This document shows positions 24,969 to 34,343 of a stretch of 64,000 bases of DNA, one piece after another. The translations under genes were made by a program, and so were the position numbers. Position 1 is the stretch's first letter. Each line of letters opens with the position of its first letter. The stretch comes from Nitrospiraceae bacterium (GTDB taxonomy: Bacteria > Nitrospirota > Nitrospiria > Nitrospirales > Nitrospiraceae), in the NCBI GenBank assembly GCA_014534095.1, contig JACVSD010000001.1, positions 1 through 64,000 on the forward strand, written 5' to 3'. A model generated the notes under the pieces. It did not search any database. It was not told the origin of the DNA and worked only from the letters and a program-made list of their open reading frames with translations.

Positions 24969-26942
24969 CTACATCTGAAGAACAAATTGGACCGCCAGCG
25001 CCAGCAGAAAAAGACCGGCGATAATTATCGCAGCATAATGGTGCACCATCCCGCTTTGTAACTTGCGACCTTCGCGGGCCGCGAGATGATTGCTGAGTCC
25101 GATGATATTTAGTCCGGCATAGATCACATGCTTTTCGATCCAGGTCGATGCGGCGGAGCCCCCCTCCGCCATATGACCGACGCCCCGCACAAGACCGTCG
25201 ATGATGGTACGATCGAACCAATCCAGGAATTGACCCAGGCGTTTGGTCGGCTCGACGAAGAGCACATCGAAGAGTTCGTCGACATAGTATTTGTGCAGTA
25301 AGGTCCGGTACGCGCCCGAAAACTGCTGCGCCCAGCGGTCCGCGGTCCCCGGACTGATGCTGTACAGGTAATGGGCGAGGCCCCATCCCAAGAACGCTAT
25401 TCCGGTTGCGACCATCATCAGCAACAGCACGAGGCCGGTGCTGGCGACATGCTCCCCGCCGGACCCTACCACGGGCGCCAGAAATCGATGCAGCCACCCA
25501 TGTTCGGGTGGGAACCCGAGTGCCCCCCCGAGGAGGGAGAGCAGCCCCAACGCCATGAGGGGTCCGACCATCACCATGGGAGACTCATGGACATGCTCTT
25601 CGGCGTGGTGATCCATACGGGAGGGTCCGTAGAATGTCAGATAGGTCAAGCGGAACATGTAAAAGGAGGTCAACAGGGCGCCGACGGCCGCCATCCCGTA
25701 CAAGAGATAGTGATGGTGGGTAAAGGCGTGAGCCATAATTTCATCTTTACTCCAGAACCCCGCCAACGGCGGAATGCCGGCAATGGCGACCGTCCCAATG
25801 AGGAACAGCTTATAGGTCCAGGGAATCTTCGCCGCCAGCCCTCCCATTTTCCGAATGTCTTGCTCGCCGGACAGAGCATGGATCACCGATCCGGCTGAGA
25901 GGAAGAGAAGCGCCTTGAAAAAGGCGTGCGTCATGAGATGAAAGACGGCGGCAGTGTAGGCCCCAATGCCAACCCCCAGGAACATGTAGCCCAACTGGCT
26001 CACGGTTGAATAGGCCAGAACCCGCTTAATGTCCGTCTGGACCAGACCAATCGTCGCGGCAAACAAGGCGGTACACCCGCCGATCAGGCCGACGATCCCC
26101 ATGGCGCTGGGCGAGAGGTCAAAGATGGCGTGGTTGCGGACGATCATGTACACGCCAGCCGTCACCATAGTGGCCGCATGAATCAGGGCGCTAACGGGCG
26201 TCGGGCCTTCCATGGCATCCGGCAGCCACGTATAGAGCGGCAGTTGGGCCGACTTGCCGACCGCGCCGACCAAGAGGCAGAGCGCGATCGCCGTTGCCAT
26301 CTCGGGCGACAGCTGGCCGGCCTGCGCGAAGACTTTGGTGTAATCGAGCGTCCCGAAGTTGACGAAGACCAGGAAGATGGCAAGTAGGAATCCGGCATCC
26401 CCGATTCGATTGACCACGAACGCCTTGGTCGCCGCTTTGGCAGCGGACACCTTATCGTAGTAATAGCCGATGAGCAGGTACGAGCAAAGTCCGACGCCCT
26501 CCCATCCGATAAAGAGCACGAGGTAGTTGTTCCCCATCACCAGGAGCAGCATGGAGACCATGAACAGATTCATGTAGGTGAAGAAGCGCGTAAACCCCGC
26601 TTCGCCGTGCATGTATCCCACTGAGTAGACATGGATCAGAAATCCGACTCCCGTGACGACGAGCAGCATGACGCAGGTCAGAGGATCCACCAGGAAGGCC
26701 AGATTGACGTGAAGATCGCCGCCGAAGATCCATTGGTAGGCAATGACTTCCCGCGAGACCCCTGTCCGTAGGATCGAGATAAAGACGGCGATCGAACAGA
26801 GAAACGACAGACCGACCGATCCCCAGGCGAGGCGGTGGGCCATCTCGTGCGAATACCGGCTTCCCAGAAGGCCATTGGCCAGGACGGCCAAGAGGGGGAA
26901 TACTGGAATGAGTTTGATGAGGAGATCGCTTAAGTCCGACAC
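24969..26942 (-). CDS. nuoL: NADH-quinone oxidoreductase subunit L
   Basis: 657 aa, longer than E. coli NuoL (613). It is the distal antiporter-like subunit with the long lateral helix. Conserved residues include Glu in LFIGWEGVGLCSYLLIG, the TM7 Lys in GAVGKSAQLPLYTWLPDAMEGP, and the HAATMVTAGVYM segment. The C-terminal third has a long amphipathic stretch (about residues 540-625) before the final TM helix. The extra length would fit a lateral helix that must span one additional NuoM, but alignment is needed to place it. It follows nuoK by one base. Confidence 0.95.
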   Translation of the reverse strand: MSDLSDLLIKLIPVFPLLAVLANGLLGSRYSHEMAHRLAWGSVGLSFLCSIAVFISILRTGVSREVIAYQWIFGGDLHVNLAFLVDPLTCVMLLVVTGVGFLIHVYSVGYMHGEAGFTRFFTYMNLFMVSMLLLVMGNNYLVLFIGWEGVGLCSYLLIGYYYDKVSAAKAATKAFVVNRIGDAGFLLAIFLVFVNFGTLDYTKVFAQAGQLSPEMATAIALCLLVGAVGKSAQLPLYTWLPDAMEGPTPVSALIHAATMVTAGVYMIVRNHAIFDLSPSAMGIVGLIGGCTALFAATIGLVQTDIKRVLAYSTVSQLGYMFLGVGIGAYTAAVFHLMTHAFFKALLFLSAGSVIHALSGEQDIRKMGGLAAKIPWTYKLFLIGTVAIAGIPPLAGFWSKDEIMAHAFTHHHYLLYGMAAVGALLTSFYMFRLTYLTFYGPSRMDHHAEEHVHESPMVMVGPLMALGLLSLLGGALGFPPEHGWLHRFLAPVVGSGGEHVASTGLVLLLMMVATGIAFLGWGLAHYLYSISPGTADRWAQQFSGAYRTLLHKYYVDELFDVLFVEPTKRLGQFLDWFDRTIIDGLVRGVGHMAEGGSAASTWIEKHVIYAGLNIIGLSNHLAAREGRKLQSGMVHHYAAIIIAGLFLLALAVQFVLQM

Positions 26943-26943
26943 G

Positions 26944-27246
26944 TTACCATTTCAACAGGTTCATTTCGTCCACGTTCGTGGAGATCTTGCCTCGGAATAC
27001 GACAATGATGATCGCCAGGCCGATCGCCGCTTCGCCGGCGGCAATGGCAATGACGAACAAGGCGACCAGCTGGCCTGCCATGGATTCCAGATAATGGGAG
27101 AACGCGACCAAATTGATGTTGGCGGCGTTCAACATGATCTCAACCGACATCAAGACGATGATGAAATTGCGCCGGATCAACACGCCCAGCAACCCCGTGA
27201 GGAAGAGCACGGTACTCACGACCACGTAGGCGGCAAGCGGAATCAT
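26944..27246 (-). CDS. nuoK: NADH-quinone oxidoreductase subunit K
   Basis: 100 aa with three TM helices, the standard size. The conserved TM2 Glu lies in VLMSVEIMLNAANIN and a second Glu in AAGEAAIGLAIII, both needed for proton translocation in this subunit. Tightly packed between nuoJ and nuoL. Confidence 0.96.
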   Translation of the reverse strand: MIPLAAYVVVSTVLFLTGLLGVLIRRNFIIVLMSVEIMLNAANINLVAFSHYLESMAGQLVALFVIAIAAGEAAIGLAIIIVVFRGKISTNVDEMNLLKW

Positions 27247-27249
27247 GGT

Positions 27250-27771
27250 CTAGGGCTTCCTTGCCTCAATCGGCTTGGGCGTTTTGGCCAGCACGATGGC
27301 ACCGATAATGGCGCCTAAGAGAAAGATGCCGACGATCTCGAATTGCAGGAGATAGTCGCTGAACATTTTGATCCCGATGGCCACGGTGTTGCCATCCTGG
27401 AGCACCGCCACCGTCGGCGCGTCGCCTTTGGCGCCGGCGAAGGGAGAGCGCAACAGGAGAAAGAGGATATAGGAGGCGCCCAACACCGCAGGAACCAGAA
27501 AGTACGCAAATGACGAGTGCACATACCGTTCGTCGGTCTTCAGGTTTAGCAGCATGAGGACAAACAAATAGAGGACCAGAATAGCGCCGGCATAGACGAT
27601 GACTTGCACGGCCCATAAGAACTCGGCGTTGAGCAAGACGAAGAGGCCGGACACATGGAGCAACAGGGCGAGCAGCGCCAAGCCGCAGTGGACAGGATTT
27701 TTCAAGGCCACCGTCAGGACCGCTGCGGCCATACTGACCAGTGCAAAATAGCTAAAGAACAGCGCCACCAT
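27250..27771 (-). CDS. nuoJ: NADH-quinone oxidoreductase subunit J
   Basis: 173 aa with five predicted TM helices. The TM3 region VIVYAGAILVLYLFVLMLLN matches the pi-bulge helix of NuoJ. Membrane-arm subunit next to NuoK. It lies nine bases downstream of nuoI and three bases upstream of nuoK. Confidence 0.95.
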   Translation of the reverse strand: MVALFFSYFALVSMAAAVLTVALKNPVHCGLALLALLLHVSGLFVLLNAEFLWAVQVIVYAGAILVLYLFVLMLLNLKTDERYVHSSFAYFLVPAVLGASYILFLLLRSPFAGAKGDAPTVAVLQDGNTVAIGIKMFSDYLLQFEIVGIFLLGAIIGAIVLAKTPKPIEARKP

Positions 27772-27780
27772 GTCGTCGGC

Positions 27781-28368
27781 TCAGCTTAAATGCTTGGGAG
27801 GCGGTTGCGTCGGCTTGAGCACCGATTGCGGAAAGTAGTATCGGTACTCGCGACTCTCGTCGGCATTCTTTTCCTGATTATGGGCATACAGATATTTTTT
27901 CGCGTCATCGAGATGACGCTCGCCGATGTCGTAGAGCCGCTTCTTGTCGAAGAGCAGAGTGCGCTTATCGTGGGTGGAATACTCGTACATCTTGGTCATC
28001 GCGAGCGCGTTGACCGGACAGGCTTCGACGCAGTAGCCGCAAAACACGCATTTCGTGACGTCGATGTAAAATTCACTGGCATAGCGTTGCAGCGGACGCG
28101 TCTTGTCTTCTTCGCTCACTACCTTGATGCAATGGGAGGGACAAGCCGCTTCGCAGAGGTCGCAACCGACGCACCGCTCGCGGCCGTCATCGTATCGCAA
28201 GAGGCCGAGGGCGCCGCGATGCGTGTCAGGAATGGTGCGTTTCTCGCGCGGATACTGAAAGGTCACCGGACGATGAAACATGTGCTTGAACGTCACCTTC
28301 ATCGCGTCCCAAATCTCATAGAACAACGCGGCCTGTAACACTTTCTTTGTAAGGGCGGTGACGCGCAT
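27781..28368 (-). CDS. nuoI: NADH-quinone oxidoreductase subunit I (two [4Fe-4S])
   Basis: 195 aa. Two complete ferredoxin motifs, CVGCDLCEAACPSHC and CVFCGYCVEACP, carry clusters N6a and N6b, which pass electrons toward NuoB. The N-terminal helix (MKVTFKHMFHRPVTFQYP) is typical. It directly follows nuoG with only 41 bases between; nuoH, normally located here, is missing. Confidence 0.96.
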   Translation of the reverse strand: MRVTALTKKVLQAALFYEIWDAMKVTFKHMFHRPVTFQYPREKRTIPDTHRGALGLLRYDDGRERCVGCDLCEAACPSHCIKVVSEEDKTRPLQRYASEFYIDVTKCVFCGYCVEACPVNALAMTKMYEYSTHDKRTLLFDKKRLYDIGERHLDDAKKYLYAHNQEKNADESREYRYYFPQSVLKPTQPPPKHLS

Positions 28369-28409
28369 CGCTGTCTCCTGCTCACCGGCGGGCGAGCATA
28401 CACATCCTT

Positions 28410-31100
28410 CTAGGCAGCTTCAATGGTGACCCATGTTTGCTTGAAGGCCGGGACCCCGGTGACGGCATCCACTGACAAGCTCATCAAGTCTTTCACCGGA
28501 GGATCGTTAAAATGTTCCGGGAAAAAGCAGGTGTCCGGGGCGACCGAGGCATCCGGCCGTACATCCATATGAAGCGAGCCGCGATCCGAGGTCACGCGCA
28601 CCTTGCCCCCGTCTTTGAGGCCCAAGCGTTCCAAATCCCCCGGGTTCATCTGTAGCTTACCGTTGTTCGGAGCGATCTTGATCAGGCCCGGTGCCTCCGT
28701 GGAGAGTTTGCCGGAATGCACCAACACCTGGCCCATCACCAGGGCAAAAGGTCGCGTCGTCTCGGACACCGGTGCCTGTCCATAACGGGCGCCTACTTCA
28801 CCCGCATACTCGTTGGCCAGGTACTGATCGGGGGTCGGCGTGACTTTCCTTGGCTGCCCCAGGTTGTAGTAGCCGGGGAGCAGCTTCATGATTTCGCTTT
28901 GGATATCGTTGGGCGATTGGTACTCCCAATGGCGGCCTAGGGCATTGGCCAACGACGTCATAATGTGCCAATCGGGTAAGCTCTCACCAACGGGGTCCAT
29001 GGCCTGGCGCACGCGTAGCACGCGGCCTTCTAAATTGGTAAAGGTGCCGTCCTTTTCTGCGTAGGTCGAAGCCGGCAGGACGAAATGGGCTTGGCGGGCC
29101 GTATCGGTCAAGAACGGGTCCTGGACCACGAGCAACTCGAGGCGGTCCAGGGCTGTGCGGACGTCAGCCGACGCTGGCAGCGTCCCCAGCGGGTTTTCCC
29201 CAATGACGTACAGGGCCTTGATCTGACCGGTCTGACATCGTCTAATGATCTCCATAAGATGGGCGCCGTCATTAGCTTGAGGAAGAGGCATGTCCCAGGC
29301 CTTCGCGAACCGTTCCCGTGCCGCACCATCATCAAACCGAGCCTGCCCCGGCAGGAATTCCGGGGCCACCCCCATATCAACGGCACCTTGCTCGTTTGCT
29401 TCTTCCGTGAGTGTGTTCACGCCGCAGCCTCGTTGGCCCAACTTTCCGGTGATCCACGCCAGGTCGATGAGTTTGAGGACGTTGTGATAGCCGTTTGGTC
29501 TTCGGACGATGCCTTCCGCGCACACAATGATGGAACGCGGCGCTTCGGCGAAGATGGCCGCAACTTCATTGAAGGTCTCTTTCGACAGGCCGGTCCGGGC
29601 GGCCAATTGCTCAAGCGACAGCCCGGCTACGGCCGCTTTCAATGCCGCATAGGCTCGGGGATGCTGTTGCGTCACGGTGTCGTCGACGAGATCCTGGTCA
29701 ATCGTAGCTTTGACGAGTCCCTCGATGACCAGCCCTTCAGTACCCGGCTTGATGATAAAGGGATGCGAGGCCAGCTTGGCCATGTTCGTGACGGCCGCAT
29801 CAAAGGTAACTACCTGTGCCTTGTATACGCGGATGGCTTCTTTAATGCGTACGGCAGTCAGTGGATTGGTTTCGGTGATGTTCGACCCGATGAGCAGCAC
29901 GGCTTTGGCTTTCGTCAGGTCTTCCCAGTCGTTCGGCGTTCGCCCGAGCCCCATCGCGCGTTTGGAGGCATGGACATAATTGAGGTGACCGTAGCGGGCG
30001 CTGCTGTCCAGTTGGTTGGTTCCGAACACGCCCCGCATGAGTTTCTGAAACAGGTACAGCTCTTCGTTGGTGCAGCGGGCGGTGATCAGCCCGGCAATGG
30101 CGTTGGCGCCGTGCTTCTGCTTAACCTCGGTGAAGCGATCTACCAGGCGATGCATCGTTTCCAGCCAGGGCTTCTCGACCAGCCGGTTACCTTCACGGAC
30201 CAGCGGCTGTTGTAAGCGCGTCTGGCTGTCCAAATACTCGAAGCCAAAGCGGCCGCGCACGCATAGCCCGCCATGCCCCTTGGCCGTGTCCGAGCGATCC
30301 CCCCATTTGTTCTTCCAGGACAAGGGCGACGTCACCCGAATGACTTCGGCGTCTTTGGTTTCCAGGTACATCTGGCAGCCGTCCCCGCAGTAATTGCAGG
30401 TCGTGGTCGTCTTCTTCATCTGCCACGGCTTGTAGAGATATTTCGAGAACTTGTTCGTGATGGCGCCAACCGGACAGACCGCCAGGCAGTCACCGCAAAA
30501 CTCGCACGCCAGCGGCAGATCGCCTTTCGCCACGACTTGATTGAACCCGCCTTTCTTCATGAACTGCAGGGCATCGATCATGAGCACGTCTTTACAAACG
30601 TTGATGCATTCGGCGCAGGCAATGCACCGGTTCATGTTGAAATCCAGGACGATGCTACGGGTGTCCTCGGGGATGAACTTTTGCTTGGCGTTAGCCAGAT
30701 TGGTCACGCCATGTTGGAAGGCCATGTCCTGCAGTTCGCAATGGCCGTCCGCGTCGCAGACGGGACAGTCGAGCGGATGGACCGAGAGGTGTTTCTCGAC
30801 GGCTTTCTTGCGGGCTAGGAAGAGATCGTCCCCTTCCGTACGGATCACCATGCCGGCGGAAGCTTTGGCGGTGCAGGATCGCACCGGCGCCTTTTTCCCT
30901 TCCTGCATGACCAGGCACATACCGCAGGAGCCGAACGGATCGAAGGTGTAGTGGTAACACATCGCCGGAACAATCTTCCCGGTGCTCGAGATGACATCGT
31001 AGAGTGACACCCCGTCCTTCGCGGTGACCGCTTTCCCATCAATGTTCAACTCAATCGTCGTCGCTTCGATGTCCGGATTAGTCGCTGGCTTCAGTCCCAT
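28410..31100 (-). CDS. nuoG: NADH-quinone oxidoreductase subunit G
   Basis: 896 aa from the ATG at 31100, which has GAGGAG upstream. Domains: [2Fe-2S] ferredoxin (MCYHYTFDPFGSCGMCL, then RSCTAKA), the His-Cys3 cluster motif HPLDCPVCDADGHCELQD, a double [4Fe-4S] region (CIACAECINVCKD, CEFCGDCLAVCPVGA), a further CNYCGDGCQMYL cluster, then a molybdopterin-oxidoreductase-like domain to the C-terminus. In complex I NuoG links NuoEF to the hydrophilic chain. No nuoE or nuoF is present here, so the electron input may be different. Confidence 0.95.
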   Translation of the reverse strand: MGLKPATNPDIEATTIELNIDGKAVTAKDGVSLYDVISSTGKIVPAMCYHYTFDPFGSCGMCLVMQEGKKAPVRSCTAKASAGMVIRTEGDDLFLARKKAVEKHLSVHPLDCPVCDADGHCELQDMAFQHGVTNLANAKQKFIPEDTRSIVLDFNMNRCIACAECINVCKDVLMIDALQFMKKGGFNQVVAKGDLPLACEFCGDCLAVCPVGAITNKFSKYLYKPWQMKKTTTTCNYCGDGCQMYLETKDAEVIRVTSPLSWKNKWGDRSDTAKGHGGLCVRGRFGFEYLDSQTRLQQPLVREGNRLVEKPWLETMHRLVDRFTEVKQKHGANAIAGLITARCTNEELYLFQKLMRGVFGTNQLDSSARYGHLNYVHASKRAMGLGRTPNDWEDLTKAKAVLLIGSNITETNPLTAVRIKEAIRVYKAQVVTFDAAVTNMAKLASHPFIIKPGTEGLVIEGLVKATIDQDLVDDTVTQQHPRAYAALKAAVAGLSLEQLAARTGLSKETFNEVAAIFAEAPRSIIVCAEGIVRRPNGYHNVLKLIDLAWITGKLGQRGCGVNTLTEEANEQGAVDMGVAPEFLPGQARFDDGAARERFAKAWDMPLPQANDGAHLMEIIRRCQTGQIKALYVIGENPLGTLPASADVRTALDRLELLVVQDPFLTDTARQAHFVLPASTYAEKDGTFTNLEGRVLRVRQAMDPVGESLPDWHIMTSLANALGRHWEYQSPNDIQSEIMKLLPGYYNLGQPRKVTPTPDQYLANEYAGEVGARYGQAPVSETTRPFALVMGQVLVHSGKLSTEAPGLIKIAPNNGKLQMNPGDLERLGLKDGGKVRVTSDRGSLHMDVRPDASVAPDTCFFPEHFNDPPVKDLMSLSVDAVTGVPAFKQTWVTIEAA

Positions 31101-31191
31101 GATCTCCTCAGTGCAAAATGAAAAATGAGAAGTAATGCCATGCGCCCCATTTGTCACTCTGCCCGCGTGTCACGTTCCCACGTCGTGAATC

Positions 31192-32436
31192 TTAGCGATC
31201 ACATTCGCCCATGACGATATCGTAGGTGCCGAAGAGTGTAATCGCGTCGGCAATCATATAGCCCCTTGACATGTAATCAAATGCGCCCATGTGAATGAAA
31301 GAGGGGGCACGAATTTTCAGGCGATATGGCTTTCCGCCGCCCGTACTCACAATGTAGAACCCGAGTTCACCCTTATGGGCCTCCGTGCCGCAATAGATCT
31401 CCCCCGGAGGGGCGTTGAACCCCTGGGAGAACAGTTTGAACTGCTGGATCATGGACTCCAGGTTCGTGAAGACACGTTCTTTCGGTGGCAGTGTCACGCT
31501 CGGCACGTCCGCCATGATCGGGCCGTCCTGCATCTGCTCGAGACACTGGCGGATGATCTTGACGCTCTCGTAGAGTTCCATCACCCGAATCCAATACCGG
31601 TCGTAGGTGTCGCCGTTCTTTCCCACCGGCACGCTGAATTCACACTTCGGATACGCGGCGTACGGCTCGTATTTCCGCAGGTCATAGTCGATTCCGGAGC
31701 CGCGTAACGTGGGCCCGCTTAGCCCGAAGCTCACGGCGTCTTCGGCTGAAATGACGGCCACGCCTTTGGTCCGTCCGAGCCAGATGCGATTCTTTTCCAA
31801 GAAAATGATGTACTCGTCGATCTTAGGCGGGAAGTAGTCGAGGAACTGCTTCAACTTCTCTAATAGAGATGGCGTCAAATCCCGTTCCACTCCGCCGATC
31901 CGATACCAGCTCGTGGTCAACCGCGCCCCGCACAGCTCATCGAACCAATCGAGCAGGATTTCGCGATCACGGAAGCAATAGAAGAAGACGGTCATGGCGC
32001 CGATATCAAGCGCCTGCGTCCCCAGCCAGAACTGATGGCCGATGATGCGCTGCACTTCCGCGACGATCGTGCGCAGGTAGTCGGCGCGCTCAGGGACCTG
32101 GAGGTTCATGAGTTTTTCGACCGCCCGGCAATAGGCGAAGTTGTTGTACATGGCGCAGACGTAATCCAGCCGGTCGGTGTGAGGGATGAACTGGTGATAG
32201 GTGCCGTCCTCCGCCAGCTTCTCAACCCCCCGATGGAGGAAGCCCATCACCGGCGTGGACTTGACGAGCCGCTCGCCTTCCAATTCCAGGATGACCTTGA
32301 GCACCCCATGCGTGCTCGGGTGCTGCGGTCCCATGTTGAGCAGGAGTTCTTCCGTTCGCAGCGTAGGAAGCGTCTCGGTCTCCGGCTGCGTCGGATCGAC
32401 TTTGTAGACTGTGGTTCGCTGATCTTCGTATGCCAT
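31192..32436 (-). CDS. nuoD: NADH-quinone oxidoreductase subunit D
   Basis: 414 aa, a separate NuoD rather than a NuoCD fusion. The quinone-site motif NMGPQHPSTHGVL near the N-terminus, MGFLHRGVEKL, and the C-terminal YMIADAITLFGTYDIVMGECDR are typical. It forms the quinone pocket together with NuoB and NuoH; NuoH is not encoded in this cluster. Thirteen bases downstream of nuoC. Confidence 0.96.
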   Translation of the reverse strand: MAYEDQRTTVYKVDPTQPETETLPTLRTEELLLNMGPQHPSTHGVLKVILELEGERLVKSTPVMGFLHRGVEKLAEDGTYHQFIPHTDRLDYVCAMYNNFAYCRAVEKLMNLQVPERADYLRTIVAEVQRIIGHQFWLGTQALDIGAMTVFFYCFRDREILLDWFDELCGARLTTSWYRIGGVERDLTPSLLEKLKQFLDYFPPKIDEYIIFLEKNRIWLGRTKGVAVISAEDAVSFGLSGPTLRGSGIDYDLRKYEPYAAYPKCEFSVPVGKNGDTYDRYWIRVMELYESVKIIRQCLEQMQDGPIMADVPSVTLPPKERVFTNLESMIQQFKLFSQGFNAPPGEIYCGTEAHKGELGFYIVSTGGGKPYRLKIRAPSFIHMGAFDYMSRGYMIADAITLFGTYDIVMGECDR

Positions 32437-32449
32437 TGGCGGTTGTGTC

Positions 32450-32947
32450 TTATCGCGGTAACTCGTCCAAGAACTCGAACGTATCGCGCCAGCCCTTGCC
32501 TCGTAGCGGAAAGTCCTTTCGCAGGGGATACCCTTCGGTATAGTCGTCAGGCATCAGGATGCGGCGTAGATCGGGATGATTGCGAAACCGGATGCCCATC
32601 ATGTCGTAGACTTCGCGCTCCATGAAGTCTGCGCCCTTCCAGATATCTGTGAGAGAGTCTACGACACAATCTAATTCCGGCACGCGGGTCTTGAGACGGA
32701 TCCTGTGCCGTTTACGCATCGAATAGAATTCCCACACGACCTCGAACCGTTCTTCGTCATCAGGCCAATCCACAGAACTCACGTGCACGATGTAGTCAAA
32801 GTCCATCCCGGGATCATCATGGAGAAACCGAGCGATCTCATGCAGCTTGTCTCGAGAGACACACACCGCGATGTCGCCGCGCCATTCCGCGCTCTTGATG
32901 AAACTCCCGGGGAACGTTTCTTGGATCCGTTGGACGAGTGCATGCAT
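32450..32947 (-). CDS. nuoC: NADH-quinone oxidoreductase subunit C
   Basis: 165 aa. The family signature is visible in EREVYDMMGIRFRNHPDLRRIL and DDYTEGYPLRKDFPL. It is a hydrophilic-arm subunit without cofactors. It lies four bases downstream of nuoB and 13 upstream of nuoD. Confidence 0.95.
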   Translation of the reverse strand: MHALVQRIQETFPGSFIKSAEWRGDIAVCVSRDKLHEIARFLHDDPGMDFDYIVHVSSVDWPDDEERFEVVWEFYSMRKRHRIRLKTRVPELDCVVDSLTDIWKGADFMEREVYDMMGIRFRNHPDLRRILMPDDYTEGYPLRKDFPLRGKGWRDTFEFLDELPR

Positions 32948-32951
32948 GGAT

Positions 32952-33482
32952 CTACGACACTTTGACGTTCGGTTTTACCTGGCTCGGCTGTTTGACCAGC
33001 ACGCGCTTTTCCATGATCCGTTCCTGGAGCTTTAAAATACCGTCGAACAGGGCTTCGGGCGTCGGGGGGCAGCCGGGGACATAGATATCAACCGGCACGA
33101 AACGATCCACGCCCTGGACGACCGGGTAGCTGTCATAGATATTGCCGGAGGTGGCGCAGGACCCCATGGCGATCACGTACTTCGGTTCGGGCATCTGGTC
33201 ATAGATCTTCCTGATTACCGGGGCCATGCGCCGACAAACCGTGCCGGCCACGATCATCAGGTCTGATTGCCGTGGCGACGCGCGGAATACGCCTGCTCCA
33301 TACCGATCCATGTCATATCGTGAAGAGACGGCGGCGATCATTTCGATGGCACAGCACGCGAGCCCGAAGGTCATCGGCCAGAGGGAACCTTTCCTGGCCC
33401 AATTCACCGCTTTTTCGAGCGTCGTCGTGATGACATCCGGACCGCCGTCCTTGTCATGGCGTCCTAGTTGGATCAATCCCAT
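32952..33482 (-). CDS. nuoB: NADH-quinone oxidoreductase subunit B
   Basis: 176 aa from the ATG at 33482, overlapping the nuoA end by ten bases; the longer open frame upstream is not NuoB-like. Ligands of the terminal [4Fe-4S] cluster N2 are visible in [19 protein letters not shown] and VPGCPPTPE. It passes electrons to quinone. Confidence 0.96.
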   Translation of the reverse strand: MGLIQLGRHDKDGGPDVITTTLEKAVNWARKGSLWPMTFGLACCAIEMIAAVSSRYDMDRYGAGVFRASPRQSDLMIVAGTVCRRMAPVIRKIYDQMPEPKYVIAMGSCATSGNIYDSYPVVQGVDRFVPVDIYVPGCPPTPEALFDGILKLQERIMEKRVLVKQPSQVKPNVKVS

Positions 33483-33856
33483 TCGAGCGCCCCTTTTTGC
33501 CAGGCATAGACATAGGCGACCAGAAACAAGCCGATGAAAATCATCATTTCGATGAGGCCGATAATTCCGATCTTGTTGAAGACGATGGCCCATGGATAGA
33601 GAAAGATGACTTCGATGTCGAATATCACGAACAGCATGGCAAAAATATAGTACCGCACGGGGAACGGCATCCGGGCATCCGAAAACGGCTCGGACCCGCA
33701 CTCATAGGCCGACAGCTTTTCCGGTTCGGGGTACTTGGGTTGGACAAAGTAGCTAAGCACCAGCGTAACGACTCCAAACGCCAGGGCGACAAAAATGAAC
33801 AAAAGAACCGGGAAATACCTAGTTAAATAGTCCAGGAGGAGGTCGAAACCACTCAT
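33473..33856 (-). CDS. nuoA: NADH-quinone oxidoreductase subunit A
   Basis: 127 aa with three TM helices. The Cys-containing loop [21 protein letters not shown] and [12 protein letters not shown] are the NuoA signatures. It is the first gene of the nuo operon. The ATG at 33856 was chosen by family length; ten upstream codons are in frame but not NuoA-like. Confidence 0.96.
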   Translation of the reverse strand: MSGFDLLLDYLTRYFPVLLFIFVALAFGVVTLVLSYFVQPKYPEPEKLSAYECGSEPFSDARMPFPVRYYIFAMLFVIFDIEVIFLYPWAIVFNKIGIIGLIEMMIFIGLFLVAYVYAWQKGALEWD

Positions 33857-33898
33857 CGTCTTTCTCTCGCAAGATATTGACCGCAAAGAGGAGTTGAG

Positions 33899-33921
33899 AT
33901 CTTAGTGCCAGAATCTTAGTG
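33899..33921 (-). promoter_or_regulatory. Tandem 9-bp repeat upstream of nuoA
   Basis: CACTAAGAT occurs twice on the minus strand (33921-33913 and 33907-33899), 14 bases start to start, about 45-65 bases before the nuoA ATG. A possible promoter TTGCTA-18-TAAGAT uses the downstream copy as its -10. The repeat could bind a regulator of the nuo operon; function is inferred only from position. Confidence 0.35.
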
Positions 33922-34028
33922 ATAGCAAGCGGACAAAGGACCTAATAAATACGACCCGAAAGCCCTAGCCCAGGATGACCTGTTCGTCGCTTATTTCTGC
34001 CAGGCGCTGGAACCAGGATGGTGCGCAG

Positions 34029-34202
34029 CTATGGACGTTCGTGCTCGGGTGGTGTCTCCCGGTTCTTTCTTGAGGGAGACATGCGTAGCTGGCTCGGCGG
34101 TTTCGCATCCGACTGATCCCACTCCACCTCCAAGGCTGAGAGCGCCTTGGCTTTTCGGCGCCGGTGAATCTGTGTGTCAATCCGTTGCTTTCGAATCTTC
34201 AT
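34029..34202 (-). CDS. Possible small basic protein
   Basis: 57 aa frame starting MKIRKQRIDTQIHRRRKAK, with GAGAGG upstream of the ATG at 34202. The composition (many Arg, Lys, Gln, Pro; no hydrophobic segment) is plausible for a small nucleic-acid-associated protein, but it matches no family I know. It lies in the 487-base gap between nuoA and the OmpA-domain gene, where nothing else is evident. A frame of this size can occur by chance. Confidence 0.3.
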   Translation of the reverse strand: MKIRKQRIDTQIHRRRKAKALSALEVEWDQSDAKPPSQLRMSPSRKNRETPPEHERP

Positions 34203-34343
34203 GGCCCTCTCGCGCATCACCCTATCATCCGGTCCAAATTCCGGTCAAAGGGGACCGGAAGGGTCGAAAACCTTGACACGATGGGGTGATTTGCTATGGT
34301 TTGGCTGGCGCTGCTCTCTCCACCGAGAAAAGGAAACCATTCC

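Noticed and set aside
29085..30215. 376-codon open frame on the plus strand
   Set aside because: Antisense to nuoG over its whole length and without any recognisable protein pattern.
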